DNA of 64,000 nt, taken from NCBI GenBank assembly GCA_030706405.1, contig JAUZOO010000009.1, positions 124,001 through 188,000 of the forward strand, written 5' to 3'. This document shows positions 9,653-20,451 of this stretch, piece after piece; the first letter of the stretch is position 1; every line of letters starts with the position of its first letter. The notes under the pieces were generated by a model. That model was not told the DNA's origin and did not search any database. It saw only the letters and a program-made list of their open reading frames with translations. Source of the DNA: Bacteroidota bacterium. Its GTDB lineage: Bacteria > Bacteroidota > Bacteroidia > Bacteroidales > JAAUTT01. The position numbers and the translations under genes were made by a program.

Positions 9653-10543
9653 TTATTTTTTATCGATAGTTATAATTTCTTCTGTAGCAATTTTTTGCAA
9701 ATACTCGCCATATTGATTCTTTTTAAGCGGTTCGGCAAGTTTGAGTAATTGCTCTTTGTTAATAAAACCGCGTTTGTAAGCGATTTCTTCGAGACACGAA
9801 ACTTTTAATCCTTGTCGCTGTTCGATGGTATAAATAAAGTTGGAGGCCTGCAATAAACTTTCGTGTGTTCCTGTGTCTAGCCATGCCATGCCACGTCCCA
9901 TGAGTTCAACTTTTAAGCGTTTCTCGTCCAGATATAATCTGTTAAGATCGGTAATTTCTAGTTCGCCGCGGGGCGATGGCTTTAATGATTTGGCTTTTGA
10001 AACCACATCGTTGCTGTAAAAATATAAGCCGGTTACAGCATAATTAGACTTAGGTTGAAGTGGTTTTTCTTCTAAGCTGAGTACGTTTCCTTGCTCGTCA
10101 AACTCTGCAACGCCATATCGTTCAGGATCTTTAACATAATATCCGAAAACGACAGCTCCGTCTTGTAATTTTGCAGTTTCAAGTAAGGTTTTGCCAAAGG
10201 AATATCCGTAGAAAATATTGTCGCCTAAAACCAAGCAAACACTGTCGTTCCCTATAAATTCTTCACCAATGATAAAAGCTTGCGCCAAGCCATCGGGCGA
10301 AGGTTGTATAGCATAGGTAAGTTCTAGACCTAATTGGGAGCCGTCTTTCAATAAGTCCTGATAAAGGTGAATATCCTTGGGCGTGGAAATAATCAAAATT
10401 TCGCTGATGCCGGCAAGCATCAGTACTGATAATGGATAGTAAATCATTGGCTTATCGTAAACCGGGACGATTTGTTTCGAAATAGCCTGTGTTATTGGGT
10501 ATAACCGGGTACCTGATCCGCCAGCGAGAATAATACCTTTCAT
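9653..10543 (-). CDS. rfbA: Glucose-1-phosphate thymidylyltransferase
   Basis: [67 protein letters not shown]. Confidence 0.97.
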   Translation of the reverse strand: MKGIILAGGSGTRLYPITQAISKQIVPVYDKPMIYYPLSVLMLAGISEILIISTPKDIHLYQDLLKDGSQLGLELTYAIQPSPDGLAQAFIIGEEFIGNDSVCLVLGDNIFYGYSFGKTLLETAKLQDGAVVFGYYVKDPERYGVAEFDEQGNVLSLEEKPLQPKSNYAVTGLYFYSNDVVSKAKSLKPSPRGELEITDLNRLYLDEKRLKVELMGRGMAWLDTGTHESLLQASNFIYTIEQRQGLKVSCLEEIAYKRGFINKEQLLKLAEPLKKNQYGEYLQKIATEEIITIDKK

Positions 10544-10559
10544 GATAGAAGATTTGAAA

Positions 10560-11498
10560 TTAAGCTTTTAATAGTTCTTTGAAATAAGCGATGGTTTTAG
10601 TTAATCCTTCTTCGAGCCTTACTTCCGGCATCCAATCGAGTTTTTCTTTTGCTAAAGAAATGTCCGGTTGACGTTGAATAGGATCATCCTGAGGAAGAGG
10701 CATGTAAATAAGTTTTGAACTTGAACCTGTTAAGCGGATAACCATTTCGGCAAGCTGAAGAATGGTGAATTCGCCGGGATTCCCAATGTTTACCGGACCG
10801 ATAAATTCGTCAGGGGCATTCATCATTCGAATCATTCCTTCAACGAGATCGTCTACATATTGAAAACTTCGGGTTTGTGATCCATCGCCATAGATGGTAA
10901 TGTCTTCATTATTTAAGGCCTGAACGATGAAATTAGAAACTACACGGCCGTCGTGCGGGTGCATTTTAGGTCCATAGGTGTTGAATATCCGTATAATTTT
11001 AATGCGGACATCATTCTGGTGGTGATAGTTCATAAACAGCGATTCAGCACATCGTTTACCCTCGTCGTAACACGAGCGGATGCCAATTGGGTTTACGTTA
11101 CCCCAGTAGTCTTCGGTTTGAGGATGAATTGACGGGTCGCCATATACTTCGCTGGTCGAGGCCTGAAGGATTTTAGCCCGGGTGCGCTTGGCAAGCCCCA
11201 GCATATTAATAGCACCCATTACGGATGTCTTGATGGTTTTAATACCATTATACTGATAATGAATGGGAGATGCCGGGCATGCAAGGTTAAAGATTTCGTC
11301 AACTTCTGCATAATACGGTGTTGTAACATCGTGCCTTACCAGTTCAAAGTGAGGGTGCCCTATCAGATGCAGGATATTATTTTTATTACCTGTAAAATAG
11401 TTGTCGAGACAGATAATATCGTTTCCTTCGTTTAACAGTCGTTCACAAAGGTGGGAACCGATAAATCCAGCTCCCCCGGAGATCAGAATACGCTTCAT
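10560..11498 (-). CDS. UDP-glucuronate decarboxylase (UDP-xylose synthase-like SDR)
   Basis: [15 protein letters not shown]...[35 protein letters not shown]...[10 protein letters not shown] is the UXS signature. Confidence 0.92.
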   Translation of the reverse strand: MKRILISGGAGFIGSHLCERLLNEGNDIICLDNYFTGNKNNILHLIGHPHFELVRHDVTTPYYAEVDEIFNLACPASPIHYQYNGIKTIKTSVMGAINMLGLAKRTRAKILQASTSEVYGDPSIHPQTEDYWGNVNPIGIRSCYDEGKRCAESLFMNYHHQNDVRIKIIRIFNTYGPKMHPHDGRVVSNFIVQALNNEDITIYGDGSQTRSFQYVDDLVEGMIRMMNAPDEFIGPVNIGNPGEFTILQLAEMVIRLTGSSSKLIYMPLPQDDPIQRQPDISLAKEKLDWMPEVRLEEGLTKTIAYFKELLKA

Positions 11499-12829
11499 TA
11501 ATATTGTTTTATTGTTTGTCGCCCTATACTATAATAGGTATACCCCATTTCATCCATTTCAGAGGGCTCAAAAATATTTCGGCCATCAAAAATAAGCTTA
11601 TTTTTCATTAGTCGTTCCATTACCTTATAATTAGGAAGTCTGAATTCCGGCCATTCGGTGGCAATAATAAGGGCATCAACATCGAGCAGGGCATCGTAGG
11701 CATCTCTTGCAAAAGAGACGGAACCGTCCAGAATTCTGTCTGCTTCGTGCATGGCAACGGGATCGTAGGCTTTGACAATCGCTTTAGCTTTTAATAAGTT
11801 GTCAATAAGTACCAATGAAGGAGCCTCGCGCATGTCGTCGGTCTTGGGTTTAAATGATAATCCCCAGATGGCGAAACGTTTTCCTTCCAGGTTTGATCCA
11901 AAATGGTTGACGATTTTTTGAAATAAGACAGTTTTTTGATTGTCATTAACCGTTTCTACAGCATTTAGAATATTTAAGGTGTAATTATTTTCCTTTCCAA
12001 TCTTTATCAGAGCCTTTACATCTTTAGGAAAACAAGAACCTCCATAACCGATGCCTGGGTAAATAAATTTGTGGCCAATTCGCGGATCGCTGCCAATTCC
12101 TTTACGAACGCTGTTTACGTCAGCCCCAACGAGTTCGCATAAATTGGCGATGTCGTTCATGAAACTGATTTTAGTTGCGAGCATAGCATTGGCGGCATAT
12201 TTGGTCATTTCGGCCGAGGCAATGTCCATAAAGAACAGCGGATGTCCGTTAATTAAGAAGGGTTTATAGAGACGATCCATAATTTTTCGGGATTTTTCCG
12301 ATTCAACACCAACAACAATCCGATCGGGTTTCAGAAAATCTTCAATGGCATTTCCTTCTTTTAAAAACTCGGGGTTAGATGCCACATCAAAAGAAACTGA
12401 GACATTCCGTTTTTCTATTTCAGCCTCAATTACAGACTTTACTTTTTGGGCTGTACCAATGGGCACTGTACTTTTATTGACAATAACCATATAATGGTCG
12501 ATATGCTGACCGATTTCCTTTGCTACGCCTAAGACATACGAAAGATCGGCACTACCATCTTCATCTGGGGGAGTACCAACAGCAATAAAAACCACATCAG
12601 TGTCAACAAGGCTTTCTTTAAGGTTCGAAGTAAAAGATAACCGGCCAATTTCTTTGTTTTTAATAACGATTTGTTCCAGTCCGGGCTCGTAAATAGGGAT
12701 AATACCATTATTTAATTTTTCCACTTTATTCTGGTCAATATCAACACAGGTGACGGTCAATCCGGTTTCTGCAAAGCAAGTCCCGGTTACTAAACCGACA
12801 TAGCCTGTTCCAACAATTGCAATTTTCAT
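11498..12829 (-). CDS. UDP-glucose 6-dehydrogenase
   Basis: [61 protein letters not shown]. Shares one base with the next gene's start (translational coupling). Confidence 0.96.
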   Translation of the reverse strand: MKIAIVGTGYVGLVTGTCFAETGLTVTCVDIDQNKVEKLNNGIIPIYEPGLEQIVIKNKEIGRLSFTSNLKESLVDTDVVFIAVGTPPDEDGSADLSYVLGVAKEIGQHIDHYMVIVNKSTVPIGTAQKVKSVIEAEIEKRNVSVSFDVASNPEFLKEGNAIEDFLKPDRIVVGVESEKSRKIMDRLYKPFLINGHPLFFMDIASAEMTKYAANAMLATKISFMNDIANLCELVGADVNSVRKGIGSDPRIGHKFIYPGIGYGGSCFPKDVKALIKIGKENNYTLNILNAVETVNDNQKTVLFQKIVNHFGSNLEGKRFAIWGLSFKPKTDDMREAPSLVLIDNLLKAKAIVKAYDPVAMHEADRILDGSVSFARDAYDALLDVDALIIATEWPEFRLPNYKVMERLMKNKLIFDGRNIFEPSEMDEMGYTYYSIGRQTIKQY

Positions 12830-12985
12830 AGGTCATTTTTTATTTAGTACGGCAAAAATAGATTTATTTTAAACATTTCGTTTCGCTAATAAATAATGAT
12901 GTAAAATAAATTATTGATAATTATTCGGCAAAAACCATATAAAAATATTAATTTTATTGGGATTTTGAATACCATAAGTGTCGCT

Positions 12986-13360
12986 ATGTGTGAAGTAGAT
13001 AACAAGAAAAAAATACTGGTAGTTGATGATGATGCAACCATCAGATTTCTATTGAAGAGTTTGTTGCGTGATTATGAAGTGTTTGCAATGGAGGATGGGT
13101 TTGATGCCTTAGCATGGTTAAATATGAATATGCCCGATCTGATAGTTATGGATATGGAAATGCCAGCCATTGACGGACGAAAGTTATTGAAGCGGATTAA
13201 GTCGAGTTATAAACATCGGCATATACCGGTAGTTGTGATGTCGGCCACGGATAGCCAGATAATTCAAAGTTCGTTTTATAAATTAGGAGCTTCCGATTTT
13301 ATAATAAAACCATTTGTGGGATGCGATTTTGTTTCGCGGATTAAAGAAGCAATGAACTAA
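12986..13360 (+). CDS. Single-domain response regulator (receiver only)
   Basis: ILVVDDDATIRFLLKSLL...DLIVMDMEMPAIDGRKLLKRIK...IPVVVMSATDS...ASDFIIKPF; no output domain. ORF track starts at 12914; MCEVDNKKK at 12986 is the likelier start. Confidence 0.9.
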   Translation: MCEVDNKKKILVVDDDATIRFLLKSLLRDYEVFAMEDGFDALAWLNMNMPDLIVMDMEMPAIDGRKLLKRIKSSYKHRHIPVVVMSATDSQIIQSSFYKLGASDFIIKPFVGCDFVSRIKEAMN

Positions 13361-13480
13361 GAATGTGTTATATTTATACATATTTTTTGGCCTTTTAGAC
13401 TTTGAATTAAAAAATAAATAATAATTTTGCACCTTATTTTTTAAATAATGTCTAACTTATTAATTATTAATTAATTTTAA

Positions 13481-15454
13481 ATGATCGACAAGAACGAAGA
13501 ATTAGAAAACGAACTGATCGACAAAAACGAATCAGCTGAAACAGAAGGTGGAGTTGAAGAAACTGATGCCGAAGAAACTGTAGAAGTAGAAGATGAAGAC
13601 GAAGAAATCGTTGACGAAGATGCTGACGAAGTAGCAGCAAACATTCTGAAATTGAAAAGTGAACAAGTATCTCTTGAAAATTTCGATTGGAGCAAGTACA
13701 ACAATAAGTGGGACGTTTACTCAAAAGATGAACGTGACCAACTTTCGACAATGTACGACAAAACCTTATCAACTATCGTTGAGAACGAATGTGTTGACGG
13801 TACTGTGATTGCCATGAACAAACGCGAAGTTGTAATCAACATTGGTTACAAATCTGAAGGCGTTGTGAGCTTGAACGAATTCCGCTATAACCCAGAATTG
13901 AAGGTTGGCGATAAGGTTGAAGTTTATGTAGAAAGCCAAGAAGACAAAAAAGGACAATTACTTCTTTCGCACAAGAAAGCCCGCGCTATGCGTTCATGGG
14001 ATCGCGTAAATGCAGCGCTCGAAAACGACGAAGTAATTCAGGGTTATATCAAGTGCCGTACTAAGGGTGGTATGATTGTCGATGTATTCGGCATCGAAGC
14101 CTTCTTACCCGGTTCGCAAATTGATGTTAAACCTATCCGCGATTACGATATTTTTGTGGGTAAAACTATGGAATTCAAGGTTGTTAAAATTAACCACGAA
14201 TTCAAAAACGTTGTTGTTTCTCACAAAGCCCTCATCGAGGCTGAACTCGAACAACAAAAGAAAGAAATCATTGCCAAGCTCGAAAAAGGCCAGGTACTCG
14301 AAGGTACGGTTAAGAACATTACCTCCTACGGTGTATTTATCGACCTCGGTGGCGTTGATGGTCTTATCCATATCACCGACCTCTCTTGGGGCCGCGTAAA
14401 CCATCCGGAAGAAATCGTTCAACTCGACCAGAAATTGAACGTTGTAATTCTCGATTTTGACGATGCCAAGAAACGTATTGCTCTTGGTTTAAAACAACTT
14501 ACTCCTCATCCATGGGATTCGCTTAGCGCCGAACTTAAAGTTGGAGATAAAGTAACTGGTAAAGTTGTAGTTATTGCAGACTACGGAGCTTTTGTAGAAA
14601 TTGCAACCGGAGTTGAAGGTTTGATCCACGTATCAGAAATGTCTTGGTCTCAACATCTGCGTAGCGCTCAGGAATTCCTGAAAGTTGGAGACGAAGTTGA
14701 AGCAGTTATCTTGACTCTTGATCGTGACGAACGTAAAATGTCGCTCGGTATCAAACAACTCAAAACTGATCCTTGGGATAACATCGAAACCCGCTATGCT
14801 GTTAGCTCGAAGCATAAAGCTAAGGTTCGTAATTTCACCAACTTTGGTGTATTTGTTGAAATCGAAGAAGGTGTTGATGGACTTATCCATATTTCAGACT
14901 TATCGTGGACCAAGAAAATTAAACATCCGGCTGAATTCACCCAGGTTGGTGATGAAATCGATGTTGTGGTTCTCGAAATCGACAAGGATAACCGTCGCTT
15001 AAGTCTCGGTCATAAACAGCTAGAAGAAAATCCATGGGATGTATTCGAAACTATTTTTACGGTTGATTCAATTCACGAAGGTACCGTTGTTGAAATCTTC
15101 GACAAAGGCGCTATCGTTGCCCTTCCTTATGGTGTTGAAGGCTTTGTAACTCCAAAACACTTAGTTAAGGAAGATGGTACTTCTGCCAAAGTTGACGAAA
15201 AACTTGAATTCAAGGTTATCGAATTCAACAAATCGGCAAAACGTATCATTCTCTCTCATAGCAGGGTTTTTGAAGATGTGAAAAAAGCTGAAGATTCGGC
15301 CAGCAAAAAACAAGTTGCTGACGAAACTAAAAAGGCTACCAAAAAACTGAAAAGCAACCTCGAAAAAACCACCCTTGGTGATATTTCTGAGTTGGCTGCT
15401 TTGAAGGAAGAAATGGAAGAGCAACAGAAAAAAGCCCTTCAAAAGGATAAATAA
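13481..15454 (+). CDS. rpsA: 30S ribosomal protein S1
   Basis: 657 aa with multiple S1 OB-folds (GTVKNITSYGVFIDLGGVDGLIHITDLSWGRVNHPEE etc.) and a strongly acidic N-terminal extension. Confidence 0.96.
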   Translation: MIDKNEELENELIDKNESAETEGGVEETDAEETVEVEDEDEEIVDEDADEVAANILKLKSEQVSLENFDWSKYNNKWDVYSKDERDQLSTMYDKTLSTIVENECVDGTVIAMNKREVVINIGYKSEGVVSLNEFRYNPELKVGDKVEVYVESQEDKKGQLLLSHKKARAMRSWDRVNAALENDEVIQGYIKCRTKGGMIVDVFGIEAFLPGSQIDVKPIRDYDIFVGKTMEFKVVKINHEFKNVVVSHKALIEAELEQQKKEIIAKLEKGQVLEGTVKNITSYGVFIDLGGVDGLIHITDLSWGRVNHPEEIVQLDQKLNVVILDFDDAKKRIALGLKQLTPHPWDSLSAELKVGDKVTGKVVVIADYGAFVEIATGVEGLIHVSEMSWSQHLRSAQEFLKVGDEVEAVILTLDRDERKMSLGIKQLKTDPWDNIETRYAVSSKHKAKVRNFTNFGVFVEIEEGVDGLIHISDLSWTKKIKHPAEFTQVGDEIDVVVLEIDKDNRRLSLGHKQLEENPWDVFETIFTVDSIHEGTVVEIFDKGAIVALPYGVEGFVTPKHLVKEDGTSAKVDEKLEFKVIEFNKSAKRIILSHSRVFEDVKKAEDSASKKQVADETKKATKKLKSNLEKTTLGDISELAALKEEMEEQQKKALQKDK

Positions 15455-15482
15455 GATTTCGAAATAATTAATAAACAGCACA

Positions 15483-15830
15483 ATGGAATTCAAGATTGAA
15501 AAACTGGAGAAATATACAATGATTCAGGTGCTTGAAGAGAAATTGGATACGCATATTGCACCTACATTGAAATCGGAATTGGTTTTGATTTCAGGCAATG
15601 GCGAGAAAAATATTATCCTCAACCTGAGTAAATGCAGATATTGTGATTCATCCGGATTAAGTGCAATCTTGGTTGCTAACAGATTGTGTAAAAATGCAGG
15701 CGGAACGTTTGTGCTTACAGGCCTGAACGAAGCCGTTGAGCGTTTAATTACAATCTCTCAGCTAGATACGGTTTTAAGTATTACAAATTCAATTGAAGAA
15801 GCTGTTGCATTAATTCATCGGACATCATAA
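15483..15830 (+). CDS. STAS-domain protein (anti-sigma factor antagonist-like)
   Basis: IILNLSKCRYCDSSGLSAILVANRLCKNAGGTFVLTGL; DSSG phospho-acceptor motif. Confidence 0.88.
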   Translation: MEFKIEKLEKYTMIQVLEEKLDTHIAPTLKSELVLISGNGEKNIILNLSKCRYCDSSGLSAILVANRLCKNAGGTFVLTGLNEAVERLITISQLDTVLSITNSIEEAVALIHRTS

Positions 15831-15837
15831 CCATAAA

Positions 15838-16749
15838 ATGGCTTTCACTGTTACAATATTAGGGAGCAGTTCTGCTTTACCTACATCTAACAGATCTTTA
15901 ACCGCTCATGTGCTCAATGCAGATGAGCGGTTTTTTCTGATAGACTGTGGAGAGGGAACACAATTACAGTTACGCAGGTTTAAAGCCAAATTAGGTCGTC
16001 TGGATCATATTTTTATTACCCATCTGCATGGTGATCATGTGCTTGGATTACCAGGGCTTATTTCGTCCCTTAATCTTTTGGGGCGTACCAATGATCTGCA
16101 TATTTATGCCCACCCCGATCTTAAAAAGATTTTAAATCAATTACTCGCTCATTTTTTTACCCATCTTAATTTTACTATCGTTTATCATCTTTTAAATAGT
16201 TGTTCGTTCGAACAGATTTATGAGGATAGCAAGATGACAGTACACAGCTTTCCTCTGAAACACAGAATACCCACCTGTGGATTCATTTTTCGACAGAAAC
16301 CCCGTCTTCTCAATATCCGTAAGGATATGATTGAGTTCTATAAAATTCCGGTAAAACAAATATATGCCATAAAATGTGGGGAGGACTATATGACAGATGA
16401 GGGGATTATTATTCCAAACTCGTCTCTGACTTTTGAAGCTTCGCACCCAAAGGCTTATGCATTTTGTTCAGATACAGCCTATAACGAAGATATTATCCCT
16501 TATATTAAAGATGTTGATTTATTGTATCACGAGGCAACCTTTGCCGACGAAGACCACCCACGAGCAATTGAAACGTTTCATTCCACTGCATCGCAAGCCG
16601 CAAGTATAGCTCGTTTGGCAAATGCAAAGCGTTTAGTTATTGGTCATTTTTCGGCCAGATATAAGGATATTACTCCTCTGTTGGAGCAGGCACGTACGAT
16701 ATTTCCAGTTACTGACGCAGCTGATGATGGACTGATGTTTGATATTTAA
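15838..16749 (+). CDS. rnz: Ribonuclease Z
   Basis: IDCGEGTQLQLRRFKAKLGRLDHIFITHLHGDHVLGLPGLISSL; HEATFADEDHPRAIETFHSTASQAASIA. Confidence 0.95.
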   Translation: MAFTVTILGSSSALPTSNRSLTAHVLNADERFFLIDCGEGTQLQLRRFKAKLGRLDHIFITHLHGDHVLGLPGLISSLNLLGRTNDLHIYAHPDLKKILNQLLAHFFTHLNFTIVYHLLNSCSFEQIYEDSKMTVHSFPLKHRIPTCGFIFRQKPRLLNIRKDMIEFYKIPVKQIYAIKCGEDYMTDEGIIIPNSSLTFEASHPKAYAFCSDTAYNEDIIPYIKDVDLLYHEATFADEDHPRAIETFHSTASQAASIARLANAKRLVIGHFSARYKDITPLLEQARTIFPVTDAADDGLMFDI

Positions 16750-16791
16750 CGGTTTTTTTTCATCCCTTCTGGTTACCTACCCAATAATCTT

Positions 16792-16799
16792 TATCTTTG
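16792..16799 (+). promoter_or_regulatory. Bacteroidota-type -7 promoter element TATCTTTG upstream of guaA
   Basis: tatctttg 24 nt before the guaA ATG; matches the TAnnTTTG consensus. Confidence 0.5.
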
Positions 16800-16822
16800 C
16801 AGCATTTTAAAGCCTGATACAA

Positions 16823-18352
16823 ATGTTGGAAAAGATTATCATTCTTGACTTTGGTTCGCAATATACCCAGTTAATTGCCCGCCGTGTCCGCGAACTCAAT
16901 GTTTACTGTGAAATACATCCTTTTAATAAGAAAATACAAATTGATTCGTCCGTAAAGGGGGTGATTCTTTCTGGTAGTCCGTTTTCAGTACGTGATGCTA
17001 ATGCCCCAATTCCAGATTTAGAAGGGATAAAGGGAAAACTTCCGTTGCTTGGTGTATGTTACGGAGCTCAATATCTTTCGCATTACTACGGTGGAGAGGT
17101 TCTACCTTCGTCAACCCGAGAGTATGGAAGAGCTCATTTGCAGTATATCAAAGACAGTAATCAGTTGCTTTCCGGAATTTCGGCTCATTCGCAGGTTTGG
17201 ATGTCGCATGGCGATACCATTGCCCGTATTCCTGATAATTATGATATTATAGCCAGCACTGCCGATGTTAAGGTTTGCGCTTATCAGGCTAAGGACGAAG
17301 TGACTTTTGGATTGCAATTTCACCCAGAAGTTTATCATACAACCGAGGGATTAAACATATTGAAAAATTTTGTAGTTGGTATTTGCGGATGTGAACAAGC
17401 ATGGACACCAGCTTCATTTATTGAGTCGACCGTAAACTCTCTTAAACAAAAATTAGGCAACGATAAAGTTGTGCTCGGATTGTCTGGAGGTGTCGATTCT
17501 TCGGTGGCTGCAGTTCTTATTCATCGGGCTATTGGAGTAAACCTTACCTGTATTTTTGTCGATAATGGCTTATTGCGTAAAAACGAGTACGCAAAAGTAT
17601 TAGATTCATACAAACATTTGGGATTGAATGTTATTGGAGTTGATGCTGGTCAAAAATTTATGGATGACTTAAAAGGGGTTACTGACCCCGAAAAGAAACG
17701 TAAAATTATTGGTCGGGATTTCATTGAAGTTTTTGATGCAGAAGCTCATAAGTTGCAGGATGTAAAATGGTTAGGTCAGGGTACAATCTATCCGGATGTG
17801 ATTGAATCCGTTTCGGTTAATGGCCCTTCTGCTACCATTAAATCGCATCATAATGTTGGGGGGTTGCCCGAAACAATGAAACTTAAAGTTGTAGAGCCTT
17901 TAAATCTTCTTTTTAAAGACGAAGTTCGTCGCGTTGGCCGGGCTTTGGAAATACCATCAGATATTCTTAATCGTCATCCCTTCCCTGGTCCAGGACTTGG
18001 AATTCGTATTTTGGGCGATGTAACCGCTGAAAAAGTCCGTATTCTACAGGATGTTGACGATATTTTTATCGAAGGCCTCAAATCAAACGGCTTGTACGAT
18101 CAGGTTTGGCAGGCAGGAGCAATGCTATTGCCAGTACAATCGGTTGGCGTGATGGGCGATGAGCGTACCTACGAAAATGTAGTAGCCCTCAGGGCTGTGT
18201 CCTCCACCGATGGAATGACTGCCGATTGGTGTCATCTTCCTTACGAGTTCTTGGCAAAGGTATCGAACGATATTATTAATAAAGTGAAAGGCGTTAACCG
18301 CGTGGTTTATGATATTAGTTCCAAGCCGCCGGCAACCATTGAGTGGGAATAA
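16823..18352 (+). CDS. guaA: GMP synthase (glutamine-hydrolysing)
   Basis: [69 protein letters not shown]. Confidence 0.98.
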   Translation: MLEKIIILDFGSQYTQLIARRVRELNVYCEIHPFNKKIQIDSSVKGVILSGSPFSVRDANAPIPDLEGIKGKLPLLGVCYGAQYLSHYYGGEVLPSSTREYGRAHLQYIKDSNQLLSGISAHSQVWMSHGDTIARIPDNYDIIASTADVKVCAYQAKDEVTFGLQFHPEVYHTTEGLNILKNFVVGICGCEQAWTPASFIESTVNSLKQKLGNDKVVLGLSGGVDSSVAAVLIHRAIGVNLTCIFVDNGLLRKNEYAKVLDSYKHLGLNVIGVDAGQKFMDDLKGVTDPEKKRKIIGRDFIEVFDAEAHKLQDVKWLGQGTIYPDVIESVSVNGPSATIKSHHNVGGLPETMKLKVVEPLNLLFKDEVRRVGRALEIPSDILNRHPFPGPGLGIRILGDVTAEKVRILQDVDDIFIEGLKSNGLYDQVWQAGAMLLPVQSVGVMGDERTYENVVALRAVSSTDGMTADWCHLPYEFLAKVSNDIINKVKGVNRVVYDISSKPPATIEWE

Positions 18353-18387
18353 ATATTACAAAATAAATAACTTCAAATAGTTAACAT

Positions 18388-18418
18388 CGTTGCGAAGTGA
18401 ATATTATGCTTCGCAACG
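18388..18418 (+). terminator. Hairpin terminator after guaA
   Basis: CGTTGCGAAG...CTTCGCAACG followed by gtttaattt. Confidence 0.65.
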
Positions 18419-18469
18419 GTTTAATTTAGTAAAGAAGACTTTGGCGAAGTCTCTTTCTAATCCGACATC

Positions 18470-19063
18470 ATGCTCACCTGGATTCAAAACAACTTTATTG
18501 AATTTTTTGGCGTTGTTACCGGCCTCGTTTACATCTTTTTTTCTATCCGGCAAAATATTTGGTTATGGCCTTTGGGCATTGCAACTTCGGCCTTATATAT
18601 TGTAGTTTTTTTAAAAGCCAGATTGTATGCCGATATGGGGTTGCAGGTTTATTATTTGTTAGTGAGCCTCTATGGCTGGTATCATTGGATTTATGGGGCA
18701 AAGGAACAGCATCGGGAGGAGTTGCCTGTTATATCAACTTCTTTGCAAATGGGTTTAAGGCTTGTCGGTGCTGGAATGCTGATGTATTGGCCGATTTATT
18801 TTATCCTGATAAAGCTCCATTCATCTTTGCCAATATTTGATGCGTTTACCTTTGTAACCAGCATTGTTGCAACTTGGATGCTGGCTCGTAAATATATTGA
18901 GCAATGGTGGATTTGGGTTGTAACCGATGCTATCTATATCGGAATGTATATTGTTAAAGGACTTTATCTTACCACGGCACTTTATGCACTTTATACCATT
19001 TTAGCGGTTATTGGTTATTATGAATGGAAGAAAAAAATGAAAACGGAGAGTGCTTTACCGTGA
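18470..19063 (+). CDS. pnuC: Nicotinamide mononucleotide/riboside transporter PnuC family
   Basis: IEFFGVVTGLVYIFFSIRQNIWLWPLGIATSALYIVVFLKARLYADMGLQVYYLLVSLYGWYHW. Confidence 0.93.
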   Translation: MLTWIQNNFIEFFGVVTGLVYIFFSIRQNIWLWPLGIATSALYIVVFLKARLYADMGLQVYYLLVSLYGWYHWIYGAKEQHREELPVISTSLQMGLRLVGAGMLMYWPIYFILIKLHSSLPIFDAFTFVTSIVATWMLARKYIEQWWIWVVTDAIYIGMYIVKGLYLTTALYALYTILAVIGYYEWKKKMKTESALP

Positions 19064-19109
19064 ATTGCGAAGAAGTGATTAGTATATAATATATTCAAAA
19101 ATAAAGAAA

Positions 19110-20282
19110 TTGGAAACCGGAAAGATTGAATTTGAATTAGTTGCAAAAACCTTTAAGGGTCTGGAAGAAGTTCTTGCTGATGAGTTGATTCGGCTGGGGG
19201 CTGCCGATGTCAAGGTATTGAACCGGGCCGTAAGCTTTAAAGGCGATAACGCGATGATGTATAAAGCCAACTTATGGCTGCGTACAGCGCTGAAAGTATT
19301 AAAGCCTATCGGAACCTTCAAGGCGCGTAGCGAGGTAGAGTTGTATAATGGGATTTCTCAAATCGATTGGAGCGAATACTTTACCGTTGACGATACATTT
19401 GCCATTGATACAATGGTTAGTTCTCCTTATTTCAATCATTCGCAGTTTGTTGCATTAAAATCGAAAGATGCAATTGTTGATCAGTTTCGCGAAAAATTTA
19501 ACAAGCGTCCATCCGTTGATTCGGACAATCCGATGATCATGATAAATATTCATCTTACAGAGGATGAATGTGTTGTTTCTATGGACAGTTCCGGAGATTC
19601 GCTTCACCGACGCGGATATCGCCTTAATTCGACCATAGCACCTATCAACGAGGTGTTGGCAGCGGGTATGATACTTCTTTCGGGATGGGACGGTAATTCA
19701 AATTTTATCGACCCGATGTGTGGTTCCGGGACACTTCCCATAGAAGCAGCTCTTATTGCCTACAATATCCCCCCCGGAATTTTCCGCAAAAGTTTTGCTT
19801 TTGAAAATTGGAAGGACTTTGATTCCGACCTTTTTGAGGAAATCTATAACGATGATTCTGATTCTCGTGAATTTCAGCACCAGATTATTGGGGCAGATAT
19901 TTCGGCAGGAGCTATACGTATAGCCAACGAGAATGCTAAAAATGCATTTCTTACTAATAAAATAAAGTTTGAAGTAAAAGCATTTGAAGGACACTATCCG
20001 CCAGATGGAGAGGGGATTATGATAATGAATCCTCCTTATGGCGAGCGTATAAAGAAAAATAACATTCAGGAATTTTACCAAACTATAGGCAGCCAGTTAA
20101 AACGTCATTTTTCAGGTTTTGACGTCTGGATCATTAGCAGTAACAAAGATGCTTTGGATTATATTGGTTTGCACCCATCGAAAAAGGTAACACTTTACAA
20201 CGGAGCAATCGAATGTAAATATCAACGGTTTGCCATGTATTCCGGATCTAAAAGAACCCGAAAGCCTGAAGAAGAGGAATAG
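19110..20282 (+). CDS. THUMP-domain class I SAM-dependent RNA methyltransferase (RlmL/Trm-like)
   Basis: FELVAKTFKGLEEVLADELIRLGA; DPMCGSGTLPIEAALIAYNIPPG; MNPPYGERI. TTG start. Confidence 0.92.
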   Translation: METGKIEFELVAKTFKGLEEVLADELIRLGAADVKVLNRAVSFKGDNAMMYKANLWLRTALKVLKPIGTFKARSEVELYNGISQIDWSEYFTVDDTFAIDTMVSSPYFNHSQFVALKSKDAIVDQFREKFNKRPSVDSDNPMIMINIHLTEDECVVSMDSSGDSLHRRGYRLNSTIAPINEVLAAGMILLSGWDGNSNFIDPMCGSGTLPIEAALIAYNIPPGIFRKSFAFENWKDFDSDLFEEIYNDDSDSREFQHQIIGADISAGAIRIANENAKNAFLTNKIKFEVKAFEGHYPPDGEGIMIMNPPYGERIKKNNIQEFYQTIGSQLKRHFSGFDVWIISSNKDALDYIGLHPSKKVTLYNGAIECKYQRFAMYSGSKRTRKPEEEE

Positions 20283-20328
20283 TTTAATTGTAATTAATTG
20301 ATTGTAAGTTTTGTGTAAATTGACTTGT

Positions 20329-20372
20329 TTTTGAGAATAAATAAACATAACAAAGTTTATTTATTCTCAAAA
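20329..20372 (+). terminator. All-A/T-rich 18-bp perfect stem hairpin
   Basis: TTTTGAGAATAAATAAAC-ataacaaa-GTTTATTTATTCTCAAAA between the RNA methyltransferase gene and the SiaB-like promoter. Confidence 0.5.
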
Positions 20373-20394
20373 GTTTGAGTAGATAGTTTTTTGT

Positions 20395-20402
20395 TATCTT
20401 TG
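20395..20402 (+). promoter_or_regulatory. -7 promoter element TATCTTTG with -33 TTTG at 20374-20377
   Basis: TTTG-17 nt-TATCTTTG arrangement typical of Bacteroidota primary-sigma promoters. Confidence 0.5.
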
Positions 20403-20451
20403 TTATTCACAGAAAGGGTTAACCCAAAAACAACCGATTAGCAGGCTTTAT

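Noticed and set aside
13467-13772. Minus-strand ORFs inside rpsA (101 and 75 aa)
   Set aside because: Low-complexity shadow of the acidic GAA/GAC-rich N-terminal coding region of S1.
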